From the NCBI RefSeq assembly GCF_000152885.1, contig NZ_CH672404.1, forward strand, positions 9,140-73,139: 64,000 nucleotides of DNA, in the 5' to 3' direction. Shown in pieces: positions 35,676-43,608 of the stretch; the stretch's first letter is position 1, and each line of letters opens with the position of its first letter. The translations under genes and the position numbers were made by a program. This stretch comes from Idiomarina baltica OS145 (GTDB taxonomy: Bacteria; Pseudomonadota; Gammaproteobacteria; Enterobacterales; Alteromonadaceae). The notes beneath the pieces are model-generated. The model did no database searches. It had not been told where the DNA came from and worked only from the letters and a program-made list of their open reading frames with translations.

Positions 35676-36047
35676 ATGAATTATCAAAAACTCTGGCTTT
35701 GGCAGCATTCCCTTGATATTGCCATCGATATAATGGAAACCTTCCAGCACAGCAAAAATTTCAGTTTTAAAGACCAGGTATTCCGCAGCGCCATTTCGAT
35801 ACCCAGCAACATTGCCGAAGCTATGACACGAGACACACCCGCTGATCGGCGAAGAATCCTCTATTACGCCATCGGTTCATGCGCAGAACTCGATACACAA
35901 TTGCAGATAGCTTTACGATTAAAGTGGATTGAGACAAAGCAGCGAGAACAGTGGCGTCGGGCGCTACGACAGATTTATGTTGGACTTCACCGACTTCGCG
36001 GGAAACTGGAGCAAAGCCGGGATGCGAGCTCCGCCCGCAGGCTGTGA
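35676..36047 (+). CDS. Four-helix-bundle protein of the 23S rRNA intervening-sequence (S23/IVP) family
   Basis: The 123-aa protein has family features LWLWQHSLDIAIDIM, FKDQVFRSAISIPSNIAEA, RRRILYYAIGSCAELDTQLQIALRLKWI and a final helix IYVGLHRLRGKLEQ. Members form pentameric four-helix bundles; the best known relative is the Avd accessory protein of diversity-generating retroelements, and others are encoded in rRNA intervening sequences. No reverse transcriptase, template/variable repeat pair or rRNA is present here. The last ~10 codons and the stop lie inside repeat C, so the natural C-terminus was altered or is supplied by the repeat. It lies between repeats B and C, unrelated to flagellar genes by family. 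No clear Shine-Dalgarno. Confidence 0.8.
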   Translation: MNYQKLWLWQHSLDIAIDIMETFQHSKNFSFKDQVFRSAISIPSNIAEAMTRDTPADRRRILYYAIGSCAELDTQLQIALRLKWIETKQREQWRRALRQIYVGLHRLRGKLEQSRDASSARRL

Positions 36048-36210
36048 TGTTACTCGCTCCGCTCGTAACAGGCTGTGCACGTGTCGCTACGCTCCACGTG
36101 GCCGTGCACAAGCGCTCGTGCACAGCCTCGCGCCGCGAAGCGGACGCGAACAAAGCCTGCGGCAAGCGCAGCGAGCCGCACCCCAGCCTGGCGGCGCAGC
36201 CGCCATCCAA
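36019..36210. repeat. Hairpin-rich intergenic repeat, copy C (first unit)
   Basis: A ~192-bp unit like copies A and B, starting GGATGCGAGC and ending GCCGCCATCC. The first hairpin has diverged (GCGAGCTCCGCCCGC); the central hairpin carries a variant arm (CACGTGTCGCTACGCTCCACGTG-type). It overlaps the last 29 bp of the four-helix-bundle gene. Confidence 0.85.
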
Positions 36211-36219
36211 ACACAAAGA

Positions 36220-36319
36220 TCGTACACAGCCGCATGGCGCGAAGCGCACATGCACACAGCCTGCGGCAAGCGCAGCGAGCCGCACCCCAGCCTGGCGGCG
36301 CAGCCGCCATCCAAGCTCA
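36220..36319. repeat. Hairpin-rich intergenic repeat, copy C (second, half unit)
   Basis: A ~100-bp tandem duplicate of only the 3' half of the element (from GTACACAGCCGCATGGCGC to the end). Its end, CATCCAAGCTCA (36308-36319), is the exact reverse complement of TGAGCTTGGATG at the start of copies A and B, so the outer ends of B and C2 form perfect 12-bp terminal inverted repeats. The flaG sigma-28 promoter begins 21 bp later; nothing else is seen in this ~390-bp gap. Confidence 0.86.
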
Positions 36320-36340
36320 AAAAACATTCAAAAAAATCAC

Positions 36341-36367
36341 TAAAGTTCATCCACCCCTTGCCGATAA
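36341..36367 (+). promoter_or_regulatory. Sigma-28 promoter of flaG-fliDST
   Basis: TAAA (36341-36344), 15 bases, GCCGATAA (36360-36367): an exact FliA consensus match, 68 bp before the flaG start. Confidence 0.9.
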
Positions 36368-36435
36368 CCAACACGTACCAGTGTAATTTTTGCGCTGACA
36401 CGCTATCATAACCATACTACAGAGAGGACACGGTT

Positions 36436-36873
36436 ATGGGTGAATTTACCATCAGTTCCAGAGACATCACTCGCGCCAACAGCAGTAATGCCGCGGATCC
36501 CGTAACAGGCCGTGGGCAACTGCGTGAACAGGTGATGGGCGCTGTAAAGGCTATGCAGCAACAAAATAATGCGGCAATGCCAAGCGATGCAGTAAAGGAA
36601 GAGCAAGCGGCAATCAGTACGCCCGCGAGTGTGGCTGAAATGGCTGAACGTATTGCACAGCTTAATAAGTCTGAGGCAATTCGTAACACCAGTTTGCAAT
36701 TTGTCATGCAGGAAAATAATGAACCGCCAGTGGTACAGGTGGTCGATAAAGACAGCGGCGATGTGATTCGACAAATTCCGTCGGAAGTGGCGGTGAAGAT
36801 CGCTAAAGCTATTGATGAACTGGTCGATAACGAAGATAGTCGTAGCGGTTATCTGTTCGACAGCAGTATTTAA
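36436..36873 (+). CDS. flaG: FlaG protein
   Basis: The 145-aa protein has a variable N-terminal half and the FlaG domain at the C-terminus (LQFVMQENNEPPVVQVVDKDSGDVIRQIPSEVAVKIAKAIDEL). FlaG affects filament length or export in Vibrio, Campylobacter and Pseudomonas; its mechanism is not settled. Shine-Dalgarno AGAGAGGA. It lies 11 bp before fliD. Confidence 0.92.
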   Translation: MGEFTISSRDITRANSSNAADPVTGRGQLREQVMGAVKAMQQQNNAAMPSDAVKEEQAAISTPASVAEMAERIAQLNKSEAIRNTSLQFVMQENNEPPVVQVVDKDSGDVIRQIPSEVAVKIAKAIDELVDNEDSRSGYLFDSSI

Positions 36874-36884
36874 GGAGGCCTAAC

Positions 36885-38270
36885 ATGGCAGGTATTTCAT
36901 CCCTCGGGGCACAATCAGGATTAGACTTAGAAGGCATCGTAAACGCAACGATTGAAGCGGAGCGCGTGCCTAAAGTCAATCGCCTGAATCGACAAGAAAG
37001 TCAATTGTCGGTTGAGCTCTCATTTATTGGGGAGCTGAAATCCGTCATGTCTGACTTTAAAGATGCTGCGGCTAAACTGGCTGATGTCGACCAGTACAAT
37101 AAAAACAAAACCACGGTAACGCAACCCGAGTCGGGCGATATCATCTCGGTATCGAGTGATGGCGATGCGGCACCGGGTAGTTTTGAAGTTGAAGTGGTCA
37201 ATATGGCAAAGGGCAGTCGTGCGACCTCTTCGGCAGGTGCATTTACGGATGCCGAACAAGTGATCAGTTCGCAATCTGGCAGCTTAACATTCAGTGCCGG
37301 CGATAAAAGCTTTACGGTGGATATCGCGGCCGACGCAACGTTGGATGACATTCGCAAACAGGTGAATGACGCGGACGATAACTTTGGTGTTACTTTCAAT
37401 ATTATCAATACCGGCTCAGAGGCGCGTTTGGTGGCAACGTCATCAGAAACGGGCGCGGGCAACGATATTGAAATTACCAATACCAATGCAGACTTTGATG
37501 CATTATCGACCGTCGCCAACGCTGGCGGCGCGGGTGGCATGAGTATTGCGGCTGAAGACCAATCCACGGATGCGTTAATTCGTGTCGATGGTATCGACGC
37601 GACCAGTCCTGACAATACCTTTGAGGACGTGATTCAAGGCTCAACGATTACTGTTGAGGGAGAGTCACAAAATGGCGAGACTGCGACTATGCGTATTGCC
37701 GAAGACAACAGTGCGGTGCGTAAAAACATCGACGGGTTTGTTAAGGCGTATAACAATGTCATGGGATTGTTAGGTCAAGCCGGTGCCGAAGGTGCGCAGT
37801 TCCAAGGTGATGCGACCGTACGTAGCATCGAGAATCAAATGCGTCGCTTCCTCAGTGAAGAAGCGGGTGGCTTGAGTATGTTCAACGCCGGCTTTGGTAT
37901 CGATGACGAAAATAAGTTGCAGCAGGAAAACACGTTAACCAGTGTCAGTGAAGTCGCGAAGGAACGTTTTGGCGATTTTGAAAAGCTGTTTGCTGGCGAA
38001 AACGGATTAGCGTCGCGCATTGAAGACTATGTAAACACGTACACCAGTTTTGGTGGGTCACTGCAAACTCGAACAGATTCATTAAATAACCGCTTAGATC
38101 GTGTCGATGACCAGCGCGAACAATTAAACCAGCGTCTGGAGCAATTAGAAAATCGGCTGAGACAGAAATATTCGGGGCTAGACTCGTTATTGGGTCAGCT
38201 GCAGTCGACCAGTAACCGGTTAGATCAGCAATTGAGCGGTCTGCCAGGGTTTGGCGGCAATAAAGAATAA
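36885..38270 (+). CDS. fliD: Flagellar filament cap FliD
   Basis: The 461-aa cap protein has N-terminal GAQSGLDLEGIVNATIEAERVPKVNRLNRQESQLSVELSFIGELKSVMSDF and C-terminal coiled coil (DSLNNRLDRVDDQREQLNQRLEQLENRLRQKYSGLDSLLGQLQSTSNRLDQQL). It promotes flagellin polymerisation at the tip. Shine-Dalgarno AAGGAGG. Part of flaG-fliD-fliS-fliT. Confidence 0.95.
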   Translation: MAGISSLGAQSGLDLEGIVNATIEAERVPKVNRLNRQESQLSVELSFIGELKSVMSDFKDAAAKLADVDQYNKNKTTVTQPESGDIISVSSDGDAAPGSFEVEVVNMAKGSRATSSAGAFTDAEQVISSQSGSLTFSAGDKSFTVDIAADATLDDIRKQVNDADDNFGVTFNIINTGSEARLVATSSETGAGNDIEITNTNADFDALSTVANAGGAGGMSIAAEDQSTDALIRVDGIDATSPDNTFEDVIQGSTITVEGESQNGETATMRIAEDNSAVRKNIDGFVKAYNNVMGLLGQAGAEGAQFQGDATVRSIENQMRRFLSEEAGGLSMFNAGFGIDDENKLQQENTLTSVSEVAKERFGDFEKLFAGENGLASRIEDYVNTYTSFGGSLQTRTDSLNNRLDRVDDQREQLNQRLEQLENRLRQKYSGLDSLLGQLQSTSNRLDQQLSGLPGFGGNKE

Positions 38271-38292
38271 TCAGCAACGATAGAGGTTCGTT

Positions 38293-38763
38293 ATGAATAA
38301 TAAGCTCAAGAATTACACCCGCGATAATGTGCGTAACCGTTTAGAAGACGCGGACCCGTACACCATTATTCAGATGTTAATGCAGGGTGTACTCGAGAAT
38401 TGTAGCTATGCCAAAGGCGCGATTCAAAATAACAATATTGAGAAAAAAGCGCATCATATTGGTCGCGCGCAGGCGATTCTTGAGTCACTGATTGTGAGCT
38501 TAAACCCAGAAGCAGGCGCAGACGCAACCGATAATCTAATCGGTTTGTATGGCTACATGAGTGACCGCTTAATGACGGCATCGGTCGAGCGTAATGTTGA
38601 AATCATTGATGAAGTGATGGGCTTAATGTTGCAAATTAAAGGCGCTTGGGATCAAATTCCAGCGGATGCACGTCAAGAAGCTCATGAAGTGCTCAGTAAA
38701 CTACATGCTGAAGAAGACGCTGCACATGAGCAAGAGGTGCAACGCATTGCGAGCAGTGCGTAA
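38293..38763 (+). CDS. fliS: Flagellin export chaperone FliS
   Basis: The 156-aa helical protein has EDADPYTIIQMLMQGVLENCSYAKGAIQNNNIEKKAHHIGRAQAILESLIVSLNPEAG, the FliS signature. It is somewhat longer than the usual ~130 aa because of an acidic, Glu-rich C-terminal tail (LHAEEDAAHEQEVQRI). It binds flagellin C-termini before export. It is followed 3 bp later by a FliT-like gene. Confidence 0.93.
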   Translation: MNNKLKNYTRDNVRNRLEDADPYTIIQMLMQGVLENCSYAKGAIQNNNIEKKAHHIGRAQAILESLIVSLNPEAGADATDNLIGLYGYMSDRLMTASVERNVEIIDEVMGLMLQIKGAWDQIPADARQEAHEVLSKLHAEEDAAHEQEVQRIASSA

Positions 38764-38766
38764 GCT

Positions 38767-39054
38767 ATGAAAGAGGCATTGAAACAGCTACAAGCACTTA
38801 CGCAGCATTTCGAACAGACGGTAGCCGCGGAGGATTATGCGGCCGCTGAATTGGCGCTTCTACAACTTGAAAAGCATTTCACCCAGTTACCGGATGGATG
38901 GCAAAACGACGATGCGATTAAAACTGAGCTGTTGCGGGTACAAGAGACCCTGACCACTTATCGTCAAGCTTTACAGCAAGCGAAAGATACAGCGAAGGAT
39001 GACATTAGCAGGTTAGGAAAAAGCAAAAAGGGCGTTAAAGCCTACACCAAATAA
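38767..39054 (+). CDS. Small FliT-like chaperone
   Basis: The 95-aa, highly helical protein (LKQLQALTQHFEQTVAAEDYAAAELALLQLEKHFTQL, then ELLRVQETLTTYRQALQQAKDTA) ends in a basic tail. Position right after fliS and size fit a FliT-type chaperone for FliD, but sequence resemblance to FliT is low and the call leans on context. Closed by a strong terminator. Confidence 0.65.
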   Translation: MKEALKQLQALTQHFEQTVAAEDYAAAELALLQLEKHFTQLPDGWQNDDAIKTELLRVQETLTTYRQALQQAKDTAKDDISRLGKSKKGVKAYTK

Positions 39055-39070
39055 CGATTGAAATGTGGAT

Positions 39071-39106
39071 AAAAAAGCCGCCAGATAATGCATCTGGCGG
39101 CTTTTT
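39071..39106. terminator. Bidirectional terminator between fliT and the S9 peptidase
   Basis: A ~14-bp stem (AAAAGCCGCCAGAT / ATCTGGCGGCTTTT) with a short loop, with A run on one side and T run on the other. It can end both the flaG-fliDST transcript and the convergent peptidase transcript. Confidence 0.92.
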
Positions 39107-39107
39107 G

Positions 39108-41039
39108 TTATTCAATATTTGCTTTAACAAAGTTAATTACTCGGTCAAAAGCTTGTTTGCGATTAGGGTTGCTGTCTAATGAGTGGGTACCATTTTCAAG
39201 CAACAACAGCTCTACTGGGAGATTATACCCCTTAGCTGCCTTGTAAAAGGCCTCCGACTGGTCGTCTGGAACCACGACATCGCCTGTGCCATGAACAAGC
39301 AAAGTAGGGCGTTTGAGTTTACCAAAGCTGGCGATAGGTGAAATAGCCTCTAAATGCGCTTTGCCCTGCTCGCTATCACGATCACCGACCATGATATTGT
39401 CAACCATTTGAGCCGTTTCGCCGGCTCGGGTGTCCTCTAAAATAGCGTTAATATCGCTGACGCCAGCAATCGATACATAACAATTAAACTGTGTCGGCGT
39501 ATTGGTCGCTGCGAATAGAGAAACATAGCCGCCGTATGACCAACCCACGACACAACTATCATCAACATCGGCGAGTTGCTGTTCTTTTACCCAAGCGACG
39601 CCATCAAGTACGTCTTGCTGCATACGCTGTCCCCATTCACCGTAACCACGCGCTTCGTAAGAAGAACCAAAGCCCGACGAGCCGCGAAAGTTAACTTGCA
39701 AGACAGCATAGCCTGCATTAACGAACATGTGCTCTAGCGGATGGAATACTTGGGTATCGCGTTGCCAAGGTCCGCCGTGTGGCATCACAACTAACGGTCG
39801 ATCGGCATCACCGCCGTTGATCAAATAACCATTCAGCACCAGGCCGTCACTGGCCTCGAATTCGATAGGTTGTTTGGCGGGAAACTGCTTGTTTTCAAGT
39901 GCCGGTTGTAGCGCCATCCATAAACCGCCAGCTTTATTGGCGAGATCAATAAAGTAAAAGCGAGAAGGGCCCGACGCTGAGTAGGTCTTAACGAGCAATT
40001 TATTGACGCTTTTGTCAAAGTCTACCACGATAGGATTCATGCCTTTGAAGGTATTCTCGACAAGCGCTTGGCGCTGTTTAAATGCCGGAGCAATGAATTC
40101 CACTTCGGGCATATCAGCCGTGTAACCAAAGCCAATCACTTGACCGTTATGCTCCATTACGCTGGCGACGTCATAAGTTTCGTTCTGAAATAAAGGCTCC
40201 ACCCATTCGTCAGTATCGAGCGAATAGCGCCAAACTTCTTGTTTATCACTCTTCTGATACGTCTTAACGATTAACGTATTGTTGGCAGGCTCATACAAGA
40301 CCGGCGTAAAACCATCCTCTTCAAATGCTTCATAAGAGCCAATTTCTTTCCATTGACCGGCATCTTCCTGCCACAAATAGAAAGTACGGGTTAAGTCCTC
40401 AACCGCCACCGCGACAACCGAGCGACCGGTCGAGTCGCCAATAAAGTAACTCGGTTTTTGCAAGCTCGGTGCGAACTTCTCTGAGGAACCGCTATAGACA
40501 TTAATCTTATAAACCGATGGGAAGTAATTATCGCGCTCGCTGACCTGTTGCAACAAAATATGTTCTGGATCGTGAGGAAGCATAGAGACAATTTGGTCAC
40601 CGCTAACTAACCAAGACCAATCTTTAGTATCGGTGAGCTTGCGTAGTTTTATCTCTTTTAACTCGCTACCATCTTTGTTGACCGCAAACAACTGTCCAAC
40701 GCGACGAGAACTACCGTACATATGCTCAGGATAATCGGCGCTGACAAGTAACCGCTCGTTATTCACCCAGCGTAGTTTAACGATACGTTCAGACTGATTG
40801 CGTAACTTAAGAATAGTCGTTAAATCCACTTTCCCGAACGGAGAAATTACCACTTGTTGAGTTGCGCCATCGGTATTATAGACGGCAGCAATGAGTTCAC
40901 CATTGGGCGAAATGGTAGGTTGTTCAACGATGTTCAGTTGACTGAATGCAGAACTTGGAAGTGTTTCACTCTGTGCCAAACTGGGGGTCGAGATCGACAA
41001 TAGCGCAGAGGCGATAATCGTTTTTATTATTTTCTTCAT
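39108..41039 (-). CDS. S9 family prolyl-oligopeptidase-like serine peptidase
   Basis: The 643-aa exported protein has a signal peptide ending at SLAQS. An N-terminal beta-propeller-like half (residues ~25-380) is followed by an alpha/beta-hydrolase domain with VVMPHGGPWQRD (oxyanion region), the nucleophile in VVGWSYGGYVSL, acid in HGTGDVVVPDDQSEA and His in LENGTHSL. Such enzymes cleave oligopeptides, often after Pro or Ala, in the periplasm. The start at the MKK codon (41039) is chosen for a clean signal peptide; an in-frame ATG four codons upstream is possible, and neither has a clear Shine-Dalgarno. Confidence 0.9.
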   Translation of the reverse strand: MKKIIKTIIASALLSISTPSLAQSETLPSSAFSQLNIVEQPTISPNGELIAAVYNTDGATQQVVISPFGKVDLTTILKLRNQSERIVKLRWVNNERLLVSADYPEHMYGSSRRVGQLFAVNKDGSELKEIKLRKLTDTKDWSWLVSGDQIVSMLPHDPEHILLQQVSERDNYFPSVYKINVYSGSSEKFAPSLQKPSYFIGDSTGRSVVAVAVEDLTRTFYLWQEDAGQWKEIGSYEAFEEDGFTPVLYEPANNTLIVKTYQKSDKQEVWRYSLDTDEWVEPLFQNETYDVASVMEHNGQVIGFGYTADMPEVEFIAPAFKQRQALVENTFKGMNPIVVDFDKSVNKLLVKTYSASGPSRFYFIDLANKAGGLWMALQPALENKQFPAKQPIEFEASDGLVLNGYLINGGDADRPLVVMPHGGPWQRDTQVFHPLEHMFVNAGYAVLQVNFRGSSGFGSSYEARGYGEWGQRMQQDVLDGVAWVKEQQLADVDDSCVVGWSYGGYVSLFAATNTPTQFNCYVSIAGVSDINAILEDTRAGETAQMVDNIMVGDRDSEQGKAHLEAISPIASFGKLKRPTLLVHGTGDVVVPDDQSEAFYKAAKGYNLPVELLLLENGTHSLDSNPNRKQAFDRVINFVKANIE

Positions 41040-41126
41040 GAATAAATACATCTATTTTGTTAAAAATTTGATCTTATCAAATAAGTAGCCAATGAACGAG
41101 CACAGTTTGCTATCCAACGCTGGCAT

Positions 41127-41158
41127 GCGAGGTTGACATCCTCGCTTGCCAAGCGAGG
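41127..41158 (-). other. Alternative hairpins downstream of the lipoprotein gene
   Basis: The segment CCTCGC (41140-41145) can pair with GCGAGG upstream (41127-41132) or, extended as CCTCGCTT, with AAGCGAGG (41151-41158). The two stems are mutually exclusive. The site lies just after the minus-strand stop at 41166 and lacks a T run on that strand. It may be an inefficient terminator. Confidence 0.35.
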
Positions 41159-41165
41159 AAAAGGC

Positions 41166-41648
41166 TTACAAAGTACTTGCCTCACACCGTGTCTTTTGAC
41201 GCGATGGCGTATTGACAACTTCTTGCGTGATGAGTTTTTTGGTGACCTTATTCGTTACCGCTTTTTGTGTCTCGGCATCAACGATCCAAACCTCAGCAGT
41301 GCCGTTCTCTTGATCACGATTGTATTTAAACTCATAGATCTTACCCGGTTCAAAGGTACCGTTGAGTTTGAAATAGTTTTCTAACGGACCGCCGGGAACG
41401 TATTTTTTGATAAATGCATACCGCGCGATGATGGTATGTTCGCCTGCATCAAAATCGCGAGCGGCGACATAGTCTGCTTCACGACCATAATAACAATAGT
41501 TGTAAATGACATGGCTACGTTGAATTGATGTGTCTTTGTAATTACGTAACTTGAACTGATTGTCTCCCGGTGGGGGGCTGCTACATGCTGTGGCGCCTAA
41601 GACGACTGCCGCGGCTACCAGGCCTTTTGTAAGGTTAAAAATGCGCAT
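41166..41648 (-). CDS. Lipoprotein of unknown function
   Basis: The 160-aa protein has lipobox GATAC (Cys ~22) followed by SSPPPG. The mature part contains DAGEHTIIARYAFIKKYVPGGPLENYFKLNGTFEPGKIYEFKYN, a pattern like small beta-sandwich lipoproteins that describe a physiological state in other bacteria, but I do not recognise the family with certainty. The start (41648) follows AAGGGGAA; 17 codons further upstream in frame are excluded because they would push the signal peptide inward. It is monocistronic. Confidence 0.7.
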   Translation of the reverse strand: MRIFNLTKGLVAAAVVLGATACSSPPPGDNQFKLRNYKDTSIQRSHVIYNYCYYGREADYVAARDFDAGEHTIIARYAFIKKYVPGGPLENYFKLNGTFEPGKIYEFKYNRDQENGTAEVWIVDAETQKAVTNKVTKKLITQEVVNTPSRQKTRCEASTL

Positions 41649-41785
41649 AAATTTCCCCTTTTTGTCGAAAATATGCACATTGACTATAAGTGATATCATA
41701 TTAGAATGAAAACAAAGTGAGACAATAATTACATTTAATTGTTACAAAATTTGATCGTGTAGAGATTAAGGAAGGAATTTGGACA

Positions 41786-41815
41786 CAAAAAAACCGGCAT
41801 TAAAGCCGGTTTTTT
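41786..41815 (-). terminator. Terminator of rpsT
   Basis: AAACCGGC / GCCGGTTT stem around ATTAAA, with seven T residues when read on the minus strand, 22 bp after the rpsT stop. Confidence 0.92.
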
Positions 41816-41837
41816 GAACACGTTGAAAACGTGTCGA

Positions 41838-42098
41838 TTAAAGCGCTTGGATCTTAGCGTTCAAACGGCTCTTATGACGTGCCGCTTTGTTTTTGCTGAT
41901 CAAGCCTTTAGTTGCGTAACGGTCCAATAATGGGGTTACAGTTTGTAAAGCTGAGCTAGCAGCTTCTTTATCTTTGCTCTCAATGGCTGCGTTTACACGT
42001 TTAAGGTAAGTACGCATCATTGAACGGCGGCTTGCATTATGGCGGCGATTTTTCTCGGCTTGAATCGCACGCTTTTTAGCAGACTTAATGTTAGCCAA
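41838..42098 (-). CDS. rpsT: 30S ribosomal protein S20
   Basis: The 86-aa basic protein has the S20 pattern [39 protein letters not shown] and ends [23 protein letters not shown]. It binds 16S rRNA in the small subunit. Shine-Dalgarno AGGAG. It is commonly adjacent to murJ/ribF/ileS; here the pseudogene at 42.16-43.57 kb lies between them. Confidence 0.98.
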   Translation of the reverse strand: MANIKSAKKRAIQAEKNRRHNASRRSMMRTYLKRVNAAIESKDKEAASSALQTVTPLLDRYATKGLISKNKAARHKSRLNAKIQAL

Positions 42099-42159
42099 GG
42101 TGAACTCCTAAAATTCGTTAACAGAACGCTTCTTTATAAAGGTCGTGGATTATGCCTAA

Positions 42160-43566
42160 TCTGGCGGAAATGTCAACACTTATTGTGTGGATGTCGCGCA
42201 CAAATTGGGGTACGACGCTTTGTTTAAGGATAACCCGTATGTGGTTGATGCGCCACATATCCGTTTTTATGCCGGGGTCCCGTTACGACTGGATGACGTC
42301 ACAGTCGGCACCGTATGTATTTTGGACACTGAACCGCACCAGTTGTCCGAGCGCGAACTTCAAAGCCTTGCCTATGTCAGTGAACATGTCAGTGAATATT
42401 TAGCGTTGTCGCTTAAACATCAACAGTTGATGCAGGAACACTCATTTATCGATGACACGCCTGCTGCACTCATAAAGTGGCGTTACAACATGGCGCTCGA
42501 ATTACAGTACGTGTCCGCTAATATACAATCCTTATTCCACATCCCAACGCATGCCTTGCGTGAGGGAAGTAGAGCCTTTGAGGATTTTCTCGACGAACGC
42601 GGTCGCAAAGAACTTAACTTCTTGCTCAGTAATCATTTAGCAGGGGTCGCGAGTAGTGAAGCGCAATTCCGCATTTTACCGCCTAAAGGCCCGGAGCGCT
42701 GGGTGAAGTTATTATCAAAAAGCTTTTATGATCCCGAGGGTCGGCTCGAGAACATCCATGCCATGCTGATTGATAACACGGCTAATCGCTATTTTGAGAA
42801 GCGCTTGAACGAAGCCAATCAGCAGATGCGTTTGGTCTTGGAGGCCTCAGGACTCGGTACCTGAGATTGGAATGTGCCATCAGACACCAACAAGGTCAAT
42901 CAACGCTGGTGTGAATTATTAGGTATCGATTACGCTAACTTTGACCCGTCGCTCTACTTTTGGGAGAGCCTTGTTCATCCGGCGGACTTAAAGCGTGTTG
43001 AGCGTGAACTGCAGCAGCACATGGCAGGCGAGACGCCGGCGTTTTCGACTATTTACCGCATGCGTCATAAAAACGGATACTGGGTATGGATAGAAACCTA
43101 TGGCCGTGTTGTTGAGCGAAGTGAATCCGGTGAGGCAATACGTTTGACGGGTACGCATCGGGACATTACCGAAAAGAAAGAGGCCGAACTACTCGATGCG
43201 CTCGGCGCGCTCTTTTATGCGGTTCAACTAGATAAAGCGCGCATGGATGCTGAGACGCTGATGCGTCATATTCGCTCGGACGATATGGTTGCTCGTTTAG
43301 GCGGTGAAGAGTTTGCCTTGATTTTAAACGGCGGGACGCAAGCGGCTGCCGCGGCAATACTTGAGCAGATTAGGCAAGATATTCAGCAGTCAGTAGTACG
43401 TGTCGATGACCATGCGATCAACTTCACCATTAGTATCGGGGCTTTGTTCATCGACAATGAAACGGCTGCGTACGAGGATTTGGAACAAGCGGTACTCGAT
43501 CACGCGGATAAAGCCTTGTACGAGGCTAAAAAGACCGGCCGAAATAAAATAGTTTGGGGTGAATAA
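42160..43566 (+). pseudogene. Decayed GAF-PAS-PAS-GGDEF signalling gene
   Basis: One reading frame from 42160 to 43566 is broken by a single in-frame TGA (42862-42864), exactly where PAS proteins have a conserved Trp (GLGT-stop-DWNV; TGG to TGA would explain it). The 5' part starts in the middle of a GAF domain (DNPYVVDAPHIRFYAGVPL), its N-terminal half and start codon missing, with another stop at 42157-42159. After two PAS modules (second ending TGTHRDITEKKEAE), the GGDEF domain keeps RHIRSDDMVARLGGEEFAL and YEAKKTGRNKI but lacks the DxLTGLxNR and metal-binding FIDLDxFK regions. So three independent lesions: 5' truncation, nonsense codon, internal in-frame loss. No function is expected. Confidence 0.88.
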
Positions 43567-43608
43567 TCTGATACACTGACGCTTTTCATAGTCCGATCAG
43601 GAGAAGTC

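Noticed and set aside
35391-36319. Diversity-generating retroelement suggested by the Avd-like protein
   Set aside because: No reverse transcriptase and no template/variable repeat pair with adenine-specific differences; the repeats are hairpin arrays.
33728-36319. CRISPR array
   Set aside because: Repeats are ~200-bp multi-hairpin units far apart, with a gene between them, no regular spacers and no cas genes.
42152-42403. Short separate gene upstream of the GAF fragment
   Set aside because: It is a different frame over the pseudogene and gives no recognisable protein.
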